A stretch of DNA of 64,000 nucleotides from Mucilaginibacter sp. KACC 22773 (GCF_028736215.1 NZ_CP117883.1:2480001-2544000), one strand, 5' to 3'. Numbered from the stretch's first letter, positions 25,705 to 35,168 are shown. Made by a program: numbers and translations. Notes: generated by a model not told the origin, from the sequence alone.

Positions 25705-25968
25705 GATGTGCAGATATGCAGATTTTAGATGTGCAGATTTTAAATTTCAGATGATGGGATGATATTAAATGAGATGACGGTTTGATTTCTGCCAATGCCG
25801 TAATTAAAAAAACTGAATTTATCGAATTAAAGATTGACAGAATTTTGTCTGAATTTCGAATAATGAAGTAAAGGAGCACTAAGACTTAGTTCATTTTCAA
25901 ATCTTCAAATTTTCACATCCTCAAATAATTTTTCATCTGCACATCTAAAATCTGCATATCTGCACATC
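25705..25968. repeat. Perfect 34-bp inverted repeat spanning an intergenic region
   Basis: Arms at 25705-25738 (starting GATGTGCAGATATGCAG) and 25935-25968 (ending CTGCATATCTGCACATC) are exact reverse complements, 196 bp apart. Each arm is itself made of GATGTGCAGAT-like units. A related repeat lies at 35065-35154. This is the main content of the 403-bp gap before the glutaminase-family gene; no ORF is supported in it. Confidence 0.7.
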
Positions 25969-26099
25969 CGCTTTCTACAATTCGTATCAATTAATCGTCT
26001 ATTTGACGCTTTCTGGTAAAAGCGTTTATTAATTGAAAAAGAAAACCAAATATTTACCGTTGGTACTTATCAATCTATATAATAACACTACTAAAACAC

Positions 26100-28568
26100 A
26101 TGAAGAGGTTTCCATTAACCGTTTGTATTTCAATTTTGGGGCTGTTTGCCCGGGCGCAGGATGTTAAGGCGCCGGCTTATCCGCTTATTACGCACAATCC
26201 TTATTTCAGTATCTGGTCGTCTACCGATGATTTAAATGAATCAACAACTCACCACTGGACAGGAAAGGATCAGTCACTTTTGGGCCTGATAAAGGTGGAT
26301 GGCGAGGTTTACCGTTTTATGGGTAAGGAACCGGTACACTACAAAACCCTGGTACCCGGCGGCGATGAAAAACCTTACGAAGTAAAGTATACCGAAACAA
26401 AGCCATCAGATAACTGGGCCGACGGAAAATTTGACGATACAGCATGGAAAACGGGTACTGCGCCTTTTAGCGACGACCCCAAGCAAGGCAAAACAGTGTG
26501 GACAAGCCGCGACATTTGGGTGCGCCGCGTGTTTACCTTCCATAAAGCAGACATTAATAAACTGTTCCTGAAACTTCACCACGATGATGAAACCGAAGTA
26601 TATCTTAATGGCGAGAAAATAAACGTAAGCAGCGGCGCCAACGGCGATCTGCAAATGATGCCGCTTAAGGATGATGTAGCCGGTAAACTGAAGGAAGGCG
26701 AAAACGTATTGGCTTTGCATTGTACCAATACCGGAGGCGGTGCTGCCCTTGATGCTGGCTTTGCCGATGAACTAAAAGCTACCCAACATGCCGATATCCA
26801 GGTAGCTAAACAAACCCACGTTGAGGTTACGGCTACCCAAACCATGTATGCATTTAAGTGCGGCAAAATTGATTTGCAGGTAACGTTTACATCACCTTTG
26901 TTAATGAATAACCTTGATTTGATGGCAAGGCCAATATCGTACATTACTTACAGGGTAAAGTCAAACAATGGGCAGGCACACAACGTACAGGTTTATTTGG
27001 GCGCATCTGCGGATATTGCCCGTAACAAACCATCACAGCCTGTTACAACCCAAAAGTATGAAACAAGCACTTTGTCGGTATTAAAAGCAGGAACTATTGA
27101 GCAGCCTATTTTACAAAAACGCGGTGACGATTTACGGATAGATTGGGGATATATGTATGTTGCGGTGCCAAAATCGGCCGCTGCCACCCAGTATATCAGC
27201 ACAGGTGATGAAGCGGTGACTTCGTTTTTTAAAAACGACAGTAAATCAACTGTAAAAGAAGGTACAGATGTGGTACTGAATACGGTAGTGCCATTTGGTA
27301 AAGTAGGTAAAACAACGGTTGAACATTTTGTTGAATTAGGCTACGATGATATTACGCCCGTTCAGTATTTTCATGTAAACTTAAAACCATACTGGCAAAA
27401 CGCGCAAATTAAAACTATTGACCAGCTGCTGGCTAAAGCAGCAGCCGATTACCCCGTGATTACTAAAAACTGCGCGGCTTTTAACGCACTGATGTATCAC
27501 GATGCTCTAAAAGCAGGTGGTGATAAATATGCTAAACTTTGCGTGTTGGCTTATCGCCAGGCAATAAGCGCTCATATATTGGTAAAAAGTTCGCAGGGCG
27601 AACTCTTATTTTTATCGAAAGAGAATTTTAGTAATGGATCTATTAACACTGTTGACGTAACTTATCCTTCGGCGCCATTATTCCTTATTTACAATCCAAA
27701 ACTGATGGAAGGTATGCTGAATGGTATTTTCTATTTCAGCGAAACCGGTAAATTTCCGCATGATTTTGCGGCGCATGATTTAGGTACCTACCCGCTGGCA
27801 AACGGCCAAACTTATGGCGAAGGTATGCCGGTTGAAGAGTCGGGCAATATGCTGGCGCTTACAGCGGCCATTGTTAAAGCAAATGGTAATAACCCTGCTT
27901 ATGCCAAAAAGCATTGGAAAACTTTAACCGCATGGACTAACTACCTGGTTCGTGAAGGCGGCGACCCGGCCAACCAGTTGTGTACCGATGATTTTGCCGG
28001 TCACCTGGCGCGCAATGCAAACTTATCTGCCAAAGCAATAGTAGGAGTAGGCTGTTATGCTCACCTTGCCGATTTAATGGGCGATAAAGCTACAGGCACT
28101 AAGTACAGGGCTATAGCCAAAGAAATGGTTGCCAAATGGATGAAACTTGCCGATGCCGGTGATCATTACTCGCTTGTGTTTGAAAAGCCAGAAACCTGGA
28201 GCCAGAAATATAATATTGTATGGGATAAAATTCTTGGCTTAAACCTGTTCCCGCAATCGGTTTACGACCGCGAGGTTAAATTTTATCTCAGCAAACAAAA
28301 CGAATTTGGCTTACCATTGGATAGTCGTAAAACTTATACCAAAAGCGACTGGATTATATGGACAGCCACCCTGGCCAAAAGCAACGATGATTTTAAGACC
28401 CTTGTTGCCCCGGTTTACAAATACGCCATGGAAACCCCAACCCGCGTACCCCTAAGCGATTGGCACGAAACCACCGATGGCAAACAGGTAGGTTTCCAGG
28501 CGCGCAGCGTTGTAGGCGGATACTTTATCAAGGAACTACAGGAAAAGTGGAAACCAACGGTGAAATAA
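26100..28568 (+). CDS. Secreted glutaminase-family protein (DUF4964/DUF5127/DUF4965/DUF1793)
   Basis: Secreted protein of 822 aa with a signal peptide ending FARAQ (about residue 20). The opening PAYPLITHNPYFSIWSSTDD is the DUF4964 signature. DUF5127, DUF4965 (TYPLANGQTYGEGMPVEESG) and DUF1793 (SQKYNIVWDKILGLNLFP) follow, an arrangement shared with fungal GtaA-type glutaminases. An inserted segment at about residues 95-230 (WKTGTAPFSDD, WVRRVFTFHKADINKLFLKL, LNGEKINVS, GENVLALHCTN) looks like a galactose-binding jelly-roll module of the beta-galactosidase type. The true substrate in bacteria is not established; amide or glycan hydrolysis is possible. It is monocistronic with a terminator at 28609. 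Confidence 0.85.
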   Translation: MKRFPLTVCISILGLFARAQDVKAPAYPLITHNPYFSIWSSTDDLNESTTHHWTGKDQSLLGLIKVDGEVYRFMGKEPVHYKTLVPGGDEKPYEVKYTETKPSDNWADGKFDDTAWKTGTAPFSDDPKQGKTVWTSRDIWVRRVFTFHKADINKLFLKLHHDDETEVYLNGEKINVSSGANGDLQMMPLKDDVAGKLKEGENVLALHCTNTGGGAALDAGFADELKATQHADIQVAKQTHVEVTATQTMYAFKCGKIDLQVTFTSPLLMNNLDLMARPISYITYRVKSNNGQAHNVQVYLGASADIARNKPSQPVTTQKYETSTLSVLKAGTIEQPILQKRGDDLRIDWGYMYVAVPKSAAATQYISTGDEAVTSFFKNDSKSTVKEGTDVVLNTVVPFGKVGKTTVEHFVELGYDDITPVQYFHVNLKPYWQNAQIKTIDQLLAKAAADYPVITKNCAAFNALMYHDALKAGGDKYAKLCVLAYRQAISAHILVKSSQGELLFLSKENFSNGSINTVDVTYPSAPLFLIYNPKLMEGMLNGIFYFSETGKFPHDFAAHDLGTYPLANGQTYGEGMPVEESGNMLALTAAIVKANGNNPAYAKKHWKTLTAWTNYLVREGGDPANQLCTDDFAGHLARNANLSAKAIVGVGCYAHLADLMGDKATGTKYRAIAKEMVAKWMKLADAGDHYSLVFEKPETWSQKYNIVWDKILGLNLFPQSVYDREVKFYLSKQNEFGLPLDSRKTYTKSDWIIWTATLAKSNDDFKTLVAPVYKYAMETPTRVPLSDWHETTDGKQVGFQARSVVGGYFIKELQEKWKPTVK

Positions 28569-28608
28569 GCCCCACCCAAACCCTCCCCAGAAGGAAGGGC
28601 TTAAAAAA

Positions 28609-28647
28609 TAAAGCCTTTTGCTACTTTGGCAAAGGGCTTTGTTTTTT
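28609..28647 (+). terminator. Intrinsic terminator of the glutaminase-family gene
   Basis: Stem AAAGCCTTTTGC / GCAAAGGGCTTT (with G-T pairs) around TACTTTG is followed by GTTTTTT, about 40 bases after the stop. Before it lies a short palindromic repeat with AAGCCC / GGGCTT ends (28567-28603). Confidence 0.75.
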
Positions 28648-28668
28648 AGCCAGTTTTAATTCTAACAG

Positions 28669-28814
28669 GGCATACGCGTGGAAATTGGGTTAACATAACT
28701 TAACACATTTTACGTATTTTATTTATAAATATTTGATAATCAATAATTTAATTTTATTCATGGTTAACATTAAAATGGTGCTTTGCGCAAATTTAAGCGC
28801 ATCTAATGGTTGCC
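28669..28814. repeat. 146-bp element, inverted relative of the 12-kb element
   Basis: It shares GGGTTAACATAACTTAACA, TAAATATTTGA and CATGGTTAACA, in order and at near-equal spacing, with the reverse complement of 12079-12222. Ends also correspond: GGCATACGCG at the left and GCATCTAATGGTTGCC at the right. It fills much of the 478-bp gap before the MFS gene; no ORF is supported. Confidence 0.6.
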
Positions 28815-29046
28815 GTGTCCGGGCAACAAACACTAGGCATTGTTTGATGCTTACGCCTTTTTGGCATCATAAGCTTATTCCATTAGCTATTATTAAATAA
28901 CACGTCATTGCCGCTCAATATTTAGAAGCGTTTACGCTGTAAAGTCTGCTCTGCTGGGGCGCATTGTTATTTAAGGAGTTAAATGAAGGCGTCGCAGTTA
29001 GCGTGGGCTTGTATCTCAATTCTTTTTCGCTACTTTTATCTTATCA

Positions 29047-30369
29047 ATGGAAACCAAAAATAACAAGAAAACCATCCGGGCCTGGGCATTTTTTGATTGG
29101 GCCAACTCGGCCTATAACCTGGTCATCACCTCAACAATTTTTCCGGCATATTATGTGGCCATCACAGCTAACGCTAAAAATGGCGATAGGGTAATGTTCT
29201 TCGGTAAAAGCTTTGTGAATACCGCATTGTCAGATTATGCCCTTGCTGCTGCCTATATGGTGATGGTTTTGCTGCTGCCCATATTATCCTCTATTGCCGA
29301 TTACAAGGGCAACAAGAAAATATTTATGCAGTTTTTTACCTGTATCGGCGCGTTATCCTGCTGTAGTTTGTTTTTTTTTACAAAAGATACTTTGGAGATG
29401 GGCATTATCGCCTTTGCACTGGCGGCCATTGGTTACAGCGGTGGTTTTGTGTTCTACAATTCTTATTTGCCGGAGATAGCTACCATTGATATGCAGGATA
29501 ACGTGAGTGCCAAAGGTTTTACCTATGGTTACATTGGCAGCGTGTTATTGCAGCTAATCTGTTTTCTTTTTGTATTAAAACCAGAATGGTTTGGAATATT
29601 AGATAAAAGCTTCCCGGCAAGGTTATCATTTCTGCTGGTAGGTTTGTGGTGGATAGGTTTCGCTCTGATTCCTTTTTCTGTATTGCCCAAAGGTAGCCCG
29701 AATGCGGTGAGCCATGAGCACAATATTATCAAAGGAGGTTTTATTGAATTAGGCAACGTGTGGAAAAAAGTGAAAGGCATGCCACTGCTAAAAAGATTTT
29801 TGCCCGCGTTTTTCTTTTACTCCATGGGGTTACAAACTGTTATGCTTGTGGCAACGGGTTTTGCTGCAAAAGTGCTGCATATGGGTACGGCAGCACTCAT
29901 TTCAATCATCCTGATTATACAACTGGTGGCCATAGGCGGCGCTACTTTAATGTCGAGGCTGTCGGGCATTTTTGGTAACGTGCGGGTACTTATCGGTACA
30001 GTAATTATCTGGATAGGTGTATGTGTAGCCGCATATTTTACAACTACCGATACCCAGTTTTATTTGGTTGCCGTTGTTGTGGGGCTGGTAATGGGGGGCA
30101 TACAATCTATGTCAAGGTCTACCTATTCAAAATACCTTCCGGAAAATATTCCCGATACGGCATCATTCTTCAGCTTTTATGATGTTACCGAAAAGCTGGC
30201 TATAGTTGCCGGGGTGTTTAGCTTCGGTTTTATTGAAGAATTAACCGGCAGTCCGCGCAATTCAGTATTGGTGTTAGGATTATTTTTTATCGTTGGATTG
30301 TTTTTATTGTTTTCTTTGCTGAAAGCCGAAAAAAACAATAAAAATAATACGGAATTTAGCGCCGAATAA
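29047..30369 (+). CDS. MFS transporter, UMF1/Atg22-like
   Basis: Inner-membrane transporter of 440 aa with about 12 hydrophobic helices. The opening KKTIRAWAFFDWANSAYNLVITSTIFPAYY is the hallmark of the UMF1 (Atg22-like) branch of the major facilitator superfamily; fungal Atg22 exports amino acids from the vacuole. GGIQSMSRSTYSKYLPE is the second conserved motif. The bacterial substrate is unknown. The next gene, a CCG iron-sulfur protein, starts 9 bp after its stop and is surely cotranscribed. The 146-bp repeat element lies about 230 bp upstream. Confidence 0.9.
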   Translation: METKNNKKTIRAWAFFDWANSAYNLVITSTIFPAYYVAITANAKNGDRVMFFGKSFVNTALSDYALAAAYMVMVLLLPILSSIADYKGNKKIFMQFFTCIGALSCCSLFFFTKDTLEMGIIAFALAAIGYSGGFVFYNSYLPEIATIDMQDNVSAKGFTYGYIGSVLLQLICFLFVLKPEWFGILDKSFPARLSFLLVGLWWIGFALIPFSVLPKGSPNAVSHEHNIIKGGFIELGNVWKKVKGMPLLKRFLPAFFFYSMGLQTVMLVATGFAAKVLHMGTAALISIILIIQLVAIGGATLMSRLSGIFGNVRVLIGTVIIWIGVCVAAYFTTTDTQFYLVAVVVGLVMGGIQSMSRSTYSKYLPENIPDTASFFSFYDVTEKLAIVAGVFSFGFIEELTGSPRNSVLVLGLFFIVGLFLLFSLLKAEKNNKNNTEFSAE

Positions 30370-30378
30370 TTTGTGCCG

Positions 30379-31107
30379 ATGAAGATAGAGCTGTTTGTAC
30401 CATGTTTTGTAGATCAATTATTTCCTGATACTGCTTTTAATACCATAAAAGTGCTGGAAAAGGCAGGCTGTAAGGTTAGCTTTAATCCAAACCAAACCTG
30501 CTGCGGGCAACCGGCATTTAACGCCGGTTTTTGGGATGATGCCAAAGCAGTGGGCAGTAAATTCCTGAATGATTTTTCGGAAGATAGCGTCATCGTTACG
30601 CCATCGGCGTCGTGTACGGGCATGGTGAAAAATTACTATAACGATTTATTTACCAATACAGCCCTGCACAATAAATGCCGGGCCATACAGGGTAATATTT
30701 ACGAGCTGTCGGATTTCCTGGTAAACATCCTCCAGTTTGATTACTTCGGTGCCGAGCTGGATGGCAAAGCCGTTTACCACGATAGCTGCGCCGCCCTGCG
30801 CGAGTGTAAGATCAGGACAGAACCAAGGCAACTCCTCTCCAAAGTATTAGGCCTGGAGCTGCTCGAACTAAAAGATAACGAAACCTGTTGCGGCTTCGGC
30901 GGTACATTTGCCGTTAAGTTTGAAGCTATCTCTACAGCTATGGCGCAGCAAAAAGTAGACAATGCTTTAGCCGCCGGTGCAGAATATATCATCTCCACCG
31001 ATGCGTCTTGTTTAATGCAGCTGCAAACGTATATCGATAAAAACAGCTTGCCTATAAAGACTATTCACCTGGCCGATGTTTTGGCGTTGGGTTGGGGGAA
31101 TGTTTGA
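30379..31107 (+). CDS. CCG-domain iron-sulfur protein (LutA/GlpC-like)
   Basis: Cytoplasmic protein of 242 aa with two CCG domains: NQTCCGQPAFNAG (Cys41-Cys42) and NETCCGFGGTFAVKF (about 170). This is the layout of LutA, one subunit of the lactate oxidation complex LutABC, and of the C-terminal half of GlpC. No lutB or lutC gene lies in this window, so a lactate role is unproven. The ATG at 30379 is preferred to a GTG two codons earlier, since homologues begin M-x-I-x-L-F-V-P-C. It is 9 bp downstream of the MFS gene, hinting that the transporter may move a substrate of the enzyme. Confidence 0.88.
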   Translation: MKIELFVPCFVDQLFPDTAFNTIKVLEKAGCKVSFNPNQTCCGQPAFNAGFWDDAKAVGSKFLNDFSEDSVIVTPSASCTGMVKNYYNDLFTNTALHNKCRAIQGNIYELSDFLVNILQFDYFGAELDGKAVYHDSCAALRECKIRTEPRQLLSKVLGLELLELKDNETCCGFGGTFAVKFEAISTAMAQQKVDNALAAGAEYIISTDASCLMQLQTYIDKNSLPIKTIHLADVLALGWGNV

Positions 31108-31152
31108 ATTTTGGATTGGTTTTGATGATTTTTAGCTAACTGATAATTTATT

Positions 31153-31692
31153 ATGAGAATAATAAACCCTCCACAGGCAAACGAATATCCGCCATATGCT
31201 ATCATGTATATGAAGCTGGTGCCGGCAGATGGCTTACTGTTAAAGCACCTGCAAGATTGCTTCGATAGCATAAAACAATTAATATATGCATTACCAAATG
31301 AAGTTTTGTACTACAGGTACGCGCCAGGAAAATGGAGTATAAAGCAGGTGCTGGTGCATATTATTGACGATGAGCGCATTTATGCCTACAGGGCACTTAG
31401 GTTTGCGCGTAACGAAAAAAATGGCCTTATTGGATTTGACCAGGATGCTTATGCTGAATACTCTGATGCGGACAACCGGGAACTCGATAATATTTTTGAA
31501 GAATACGATGCGGTAAGGCGATCAACCATAGCCCTGTTTAATGGGCTGCCCGAAGACGCATTTAACAGAATGGGACATGGCACAGGCACAGCAAATGATG
31601 CCACTGTGAGGGCCTTAGCGTATCATATTGCAGGTCATGAACTACATCACATCAACATTATTAAAGAAAAATATCTCTGCGAAAGGTTCTAA
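31153..31692 (+). CDS. DinB family protein
   Basis: Protein of 179 aa with a DinB/YfiT-like four-helix bundle. The likely metal-binding His residues lie in VLVHIIDDERIYAYR and in the C-terminal AYHIAGHELHHINIIKEKYL, matching the usual three-His site. Family members include thiol-dependent transferases and many of unknown role. Its stop overlaps the stop of the convergent zinc-ribbon gene by 4 bp, so the two transcripts overlap tail to tail. Confidence 0.88.
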   Translation: MRIINPPQANEYPPYAIMYMKLVPADGLLLKHLQDCFDSIKQLIYALPNEVLYYRYAPGKWSIKQVLVHIIDDERIYAYRALRFARNEKNGLIGFDQDAYAEYSDADNRELDNIFEEYDAVRRSTIALFNGLPEDAFNRMGHGTGTANDATVRALAYHIAGHELHHINIIKEKYLCERF

Positions 31693-32288
31693 TTTCTTTC
31701 AACATCCAATATCTGCTCTTTTTTATCCATTAGTTTCAAATCGGCGGTACTTATGCCATCTTCTTCGGTTTCAAACTCCTTGCTCTTTAAATTATCAATA
31801 TCCGACTCCAGATTTGTTTGATACTTATTGGCAAGGCAATATATGCTGTCGCCAACAACTCTGTTAACCTTAATCAGGGTGTATGCGTTATCCTTTAATT
31901 TAATTTGAAGGATATCATCCTTTTTGAGCGAAGTAATCATACTGCTCACCTTTTTTGCCGTTTGCCTGCCGGAAATAGTTACGCCTACTGCTATCAGTGC
32001 GATAATAAAAACACCAGAAAATGTCCATACAGGTATCGCGGTATGCTTTTTAATATTGTAATAGCTCATTTTGAGCGAAGGTGTCATCTGGTTGAATTTT
32101 AACACCTGTTTGCAATTGGTACATTGCGAAACGCCGGTTTTACCGATTGGAAAAAACGGTATCCAGTAAACATGCGCGTACCGCTGAAATACGTTCATCT
32201 GCATTACATTACCTGCGCCGCAGGCCGGGCATGCATCTGCAATAAAATCGGTTTTTCGAAGGGTAGCTTTGATGCCGTAGATGATCAT
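31689..32288 (-). CDS. Zinc-ribbon membrane protein of unknown function
   Basis: Protein of 199 aa. The N-terminus has two Cys pairs, CPACG (about residues 20-24) and CTNC (about 55-58), forming a zinc ribbon like that of zinc-ribbon_15 proteins. It includes the conserved stretch YAHVYWIPFFPIGKTG. One transmembrane helix follows (about 90-112, AIPVWTFSGVFIIALIAVGVTI), and then a C-terminal domain with a beta-rich segment and an acidic linker. The role is unknown. It is convergent with the DinB gene, overlapping by 4 bp. Confidence 0.75.
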   Translation of the reverse strand: MIIYGIKATLRKTDFIADACPACGAGNVMQMNVFQRYAHVYWIPFFPIGKTGVSQCTNCKQVLKFNQMTPSLKMSYYNIKKHTAIPVWTFSGVFIIALIAVGVTISGRQTAKKVSSMITSLKKDDILQIKLKDNAYTLIKVNRVVGDSIYCLANKYQTNLESDIDNLKSKEFETEEDGISTADLKLMDKKEQILDVERN

Positions 32289-32468
32289 TGTTTGGTGTGA
32301 TAAAGGTTATGGAAATGAAGTTGATTAAACGATTTGAAAATAATCAAAAATTCAATCTAAAAAAATAATAGTTGATATCTTGATGCTATGTGGCGCATAT
32401 GTGTTTACTTACCACTTTGTTCAAATCCGAAATCGAAATTCCCAATTCCGAAATCCTAAAAATAATCC

Positions 32469-32476
32469 TATTTTTG
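32469..32476 (+). promoter_or_regulatory. -7 promoter box of the thrS operon
   Basis: TATTTTTG is a full match to TAnnTTTG and is followed by CA, as is common in this phylum. It would give a 5' leader of about 70 bases that contains the hairpin at 32490-32512. Confidence 0.5.
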
Positions 32477-32489
32477 CACCTCAAAATAT

Positions 32490-32512
32490 ACAATCACTTT
32501 GTAGGTGATTGT
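32490..32512 (+). promoter_or_regulatory. thrS leader hairpin resembling a tRNA-Thr anticodon arm
   Basis: A perfect 8-bp stem ACAATCAC / GTGATTGT closes a 7-base loop TTTGTAG. Read as an anticodon loop, this gives U at position 33, UGU (a threonine anticodon) at 34-36 and A at 37. It lies in the thrS leader, with the loop about 47-53 bases before the ATG. In E. coli, ThrRS represses its own mRNA by binding a hairpin that mimics tRNA-Thr; a similar control is inferred here. Confidence 0.5.
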
Positions 32513-32550
32513 GCAAACGTAATTTTATAAACTTTAAATCATAGTTGTAG

Positions 32551-34476
32551 ATGATTAGTATTACACTTCCCGATGGTTCCGTTCGTCAGTACGACAAGGG
32601 GATCACTTCCGCCCAGATCGCGTTGTCGATCTCTGAAGGATTAGCGCGTAACGTTTTAGCAGCCGAAGTTGATGGCGAGGTTTGGGATGCCAGCCGCCCT
32701 ATCGAAAAAGATTCGCACGTTAAATTATTAACCTGGAACGATGCTTCAGGTAAATCAACTTTCTGGCATTCATCGGCCCACTTATTGGCCGAAGCTTTGG
32801 AGGCGCTTTATCCGGGTACCAAATTTGGTATCGGTCCGGCTATCGAAACCGGGTTTTATTATGATGTAGACTTTGGTGATCGTGAATTTTCGTCAGATGA
32901 GTTCAAAAAGATCGAAGATAAAATTATTGAGTTAGCTAAAACCAAAGAGGAGTACATTCGCAAACCGGTTAGTAAAGCCGATGCTATTGAGTATTTTACT
33001 GATAAAGGGGATGAGTATAAACTCGACCTCATCAAAGATCTGCCCGATGGCGCCATTACATTTTACACACAAGGTAACTTTACCGACTTGTGCCGCGGGC
33101 CGCATATCCCCAACACCGGTTTTATAAAAGCTGTTAAACTCATGAGCGTTGCCGGTGCTTACTGGCGCGGCGACGAAACACGCAAGCAATTAACCCGTAT
33201 ATATGCTGTAACTTTCCCTAAGGCCAGCGAACTTACCGAGTATCTGCATATGATTGAGGAAGCTAAAAAGCGCGATCATAGGAAATTAGGTAAAGAGCTG
33301 GAACTGTTTGCCTTCTCAGAAAAAGTAGGTATGGGCTTGCCCTTGTGGTTGCCTAAAGGAACAGCCCTGCGCGAACGCCTGCAAAACTTTTTGCAAAAAG
33401 CACAGGTTAAAGCCGGCTACGAGCAGGTAATTACACCACACATCGGGCATAAAAACCTGTATGTAACATCTGGTCACTATGAAAAATATGGTGCCGATTC
33501 GTTTCAGCCTATAAAAACCCCGCAGGAGGGAGAGGAGTTCTTTTTAAAACCAATGAACTGCCCGCACCACTGCGAAATTTATAAAACAAAACCACGATCA
33601 TACAAAGATCTTCCGGTCCGTTTGGCTGAGTTTGGTACTGTATACCGATATGAGCAAAGCGGCGAGCTGCATGGCTTAACCCGTGTGCGTGGCTTTACAC
33701 AGGATGATGCCCACTTATTTTGCCGTCCCGACCAGGTAAAGGATGAATTTAAAAAAGTAATTGACCTGGTATTGTACGTGTTCAAGGCGCTGGGCTTCGA
33801 AAATTATACCGCCCAGGTATCGTTACGTGATCCGGATAATAAAGCCAAATACATCGGTACCGACGAGAACTGGGCGCTGGCTGAGTCGGCTATTATTGAA
33901 GCGGCAAACGAGAAAGGCCTTAAAACTGTTGTAGAATATGGCGAAGCTGCGTTTTATGGCCCAAAGCTCGATTTTATGGTGAGAGATGCCCTGGGCCGTA
34001 AATGGCAATTGGGAACCATCCAGGTAGATTATAATCTACCTGAGCGTTTTGAACTGGAATACACCGGCAGCGACAACTTAAAACATCGCCCTGTAATGAT
34101 CCACAGGGCGCCATTTGGATCAATGGAACGCTTTATTGCTGTGTTAATTGAGCATTGCGCAGGTAATTTCCCGCTGTGGTTGTCGCCTGAGCAATTTATT
34201 ATCCTGCCGATATCAGAAAAATACGAGGAATATGCAAAAAAACTTTCTGATGTGTTAAAAGATTCCGATATTTGCGGGCTGATTGATTTCAGGGACGAGA
34301 AGATAGGGCGTAAGATACGCGATGCTGAAGTCAAAAAGATCCCTTATATGTTGATAGTGGGTGAAAAAGAAGCTGCCGAAGGCATGGTTTCTGTAAGGAA
34401 ACATGGTTTGGGCGACTTGGGAAGTATGAGCATAGAAGATTTTAAAGAACAAATAATTAAAGAAATAAAAGTATAA
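32551..34476 (+). CDS. thrS: Threonyl-tRNA synthetase
   Basis: Class II synthetase, 641 aa, full length. Domains: TGS (about 1-62), editing domain with His73 and His77 in [12 protein letters not shown] and a further Cys/His pair (LCRGPHIP), then the catalytic core with zinc ligands in [12 protein letters not shown] and motif 2 ([26 protein letters not shown]), and the anticodon-binding domain (about 535-641). It charges tRNA-Thr and clears misacylated Ser. First gene of thrS-infC-rpmI-rplT; infC begins one base after its stop. The leader carries a tRNA-Thr-like hairpin, suggesting autoregulation. Confidence 0.98.
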   Translation: MISITLPDGSVRQYDKGITSAQIALSISEGLARNVLAAEVDGEVWDASRPIEKDSHVKLLTWNDASGKSTFWHSSAHLLAEALEALYPGTKFGIGPAIETGFYYDVDFGDREFSSDEFKKIEDKIIELAKTKEEYIRKPVSKADAIEYFTDKGDEYKLDLIKDLPDGAITFYTQGNFTDLCRGPHIPNTGFIKAVKLMSVAGAYWRGDETRKQLTRIYAVTFPKASELTEYLHMIEEAKKRDHRKLGKELELFAFSEKVGMGLPLWLPKGTALRERLQNFLQKAQVKAGYEQVITPHIGHKNLYVTSGHYEKYGADSFQPIKTPQEGEEFFLKPMNCPHHCEIYKTKPRSYKDLPVRLAEFGTVYRYEQSGELHGLTRVRGFTQDDAHLFCRPDQVKDEFKKVIDLVLYVFKALGFENYTAQVSLRDPDNKAKYIGTDENWALAESAIIEAANEKGLKTVVEYGEAAFYGPKLDFMVRDALGRKWQLGTIQVDYNLPERFELEYTGSDNLKHRPVMIHRAPFGSMERFIAVLIEHCAGNFPLWLSPEQFIILPISEKYEEYAKKLSDVLKDSDICGLIDFRDEKIGRKIRDAEVKKIPYMLIVGEKEAAEGMVSVRKHGLGDLGSMSIEDFKEQIIKEIKV

Positions 34477-34477
34477 C

Positions 34478-35044
34478 TTGGCATTAAACAAACCTTTCAA
34501 TAGAGGACCAAGGCTTCCTTTTAAGAAAAAAGAAGCTGAACACAACATCAATCAATTCATTAGGGCTCAGGAAGTTCGCCTTGTAGGTGATAACGTAGAG
34601 CAAGGTATTTTTTCATTAAGAGATGCCCTTGCTATAGCGCAGGAGCAGGAACTTGACCTGGTTGAAATATCTCCGAACGCCGTACCTCCGGTTTGTAAAG
34701 TAACGGACTATAACAAGTTCATTTACGAACAGAAGAAAAAGCTTAAAGAGATAAAGAGCAATGCCAAGCAAACTGTTATAAAGGAGATTCGTTTCGGGCC
34801 GAATACTGATGACCATGACTTTGAATTTAAATTAAAGCATGCCATTAAGTTTTTGGAAGCCGGCGAAAAGGTGAGGGCTTACGTACACTTTAAAGGCCGT
34901 GCCATTGTTTACAAAGAGCAAGGCGAGATATTACTACTTCGTTTTGCACAGGCATTGGAGGATGTAGGTAAAGTGGAGCAATTACCAAAGCTTGAAGGTA
35001 AAAGGATGTTTTTAACCCTTGCACCTAAAGCGGCAAAAAAATAA
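34478..35044 (+). CDS. infC: Translation initiation factor IF-3
   Basis: IF-3, 188 aa, binding the 30S subunit and monitoring initiator tRNA. The N-domain ([22 protein letters not shown]), a Lys-rich linker and the C-domain ([38 protein letters not shown]) are all present. The start is TTG at 34478, one base after the thrS stop; no in-frame ATG or GTG fits the conserved N-terminus. Rare start codons are characteristic of infC (AUU in E. coli, used for self-control), so the TTG may serve the same purpose here. Confidence 0.97.
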   Translation: MALNKPFNRGPRLPFKKKEAEHNINQFIRAQEVRLVGDNVEQGIFSLRDALAIAQEQELDLVEISPNAVPPVCKVTDYNKFIYEQKKKLKEIKSNAKQTVIKEIRFGPNTDDHDFEFKLKHAIKFLEAGEKVRAYVHFKGRAIVYKEQGEILLLRFAQALEDVGKVEQLPKLEGKRMFLTLAPKAAKK

Positions 35045-35064
35045 TTTTAAATGTGCGAATTTCA

Positions 35065-35154
35065 GATGTGCAGATGTGCGGATGAAAAAAGCATTAAAGA
35101 TCAAACCCGCGGGTGTAATGATTTGCACATTTGCATATCTGCACATCTGCACAT
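35065..35154. repeat. Dispersed inverted repeat inside the infC-rpmI gap
   Basis: ATGTGCAGATGTGC (35066-35079) and GCACATCTGCACAT (35141-35154) are perfect 14-bp inverted repeats of the same family as 25705-25968. ACCCGCGGGT (35105-35114) is a palindrome in the centre. It fills most of the 124-bp gap between infC and rpmI. Confidence 0.6.
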
Positions 35155-35168
35155 ATAATTAAATAGTT

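Noticed and set aside
28964..29194. 76-aa ORF upstream of and overlapping the MFS gene
   Set aside because: Out of frame with the conserved UMF1 start; it has no features of its own.
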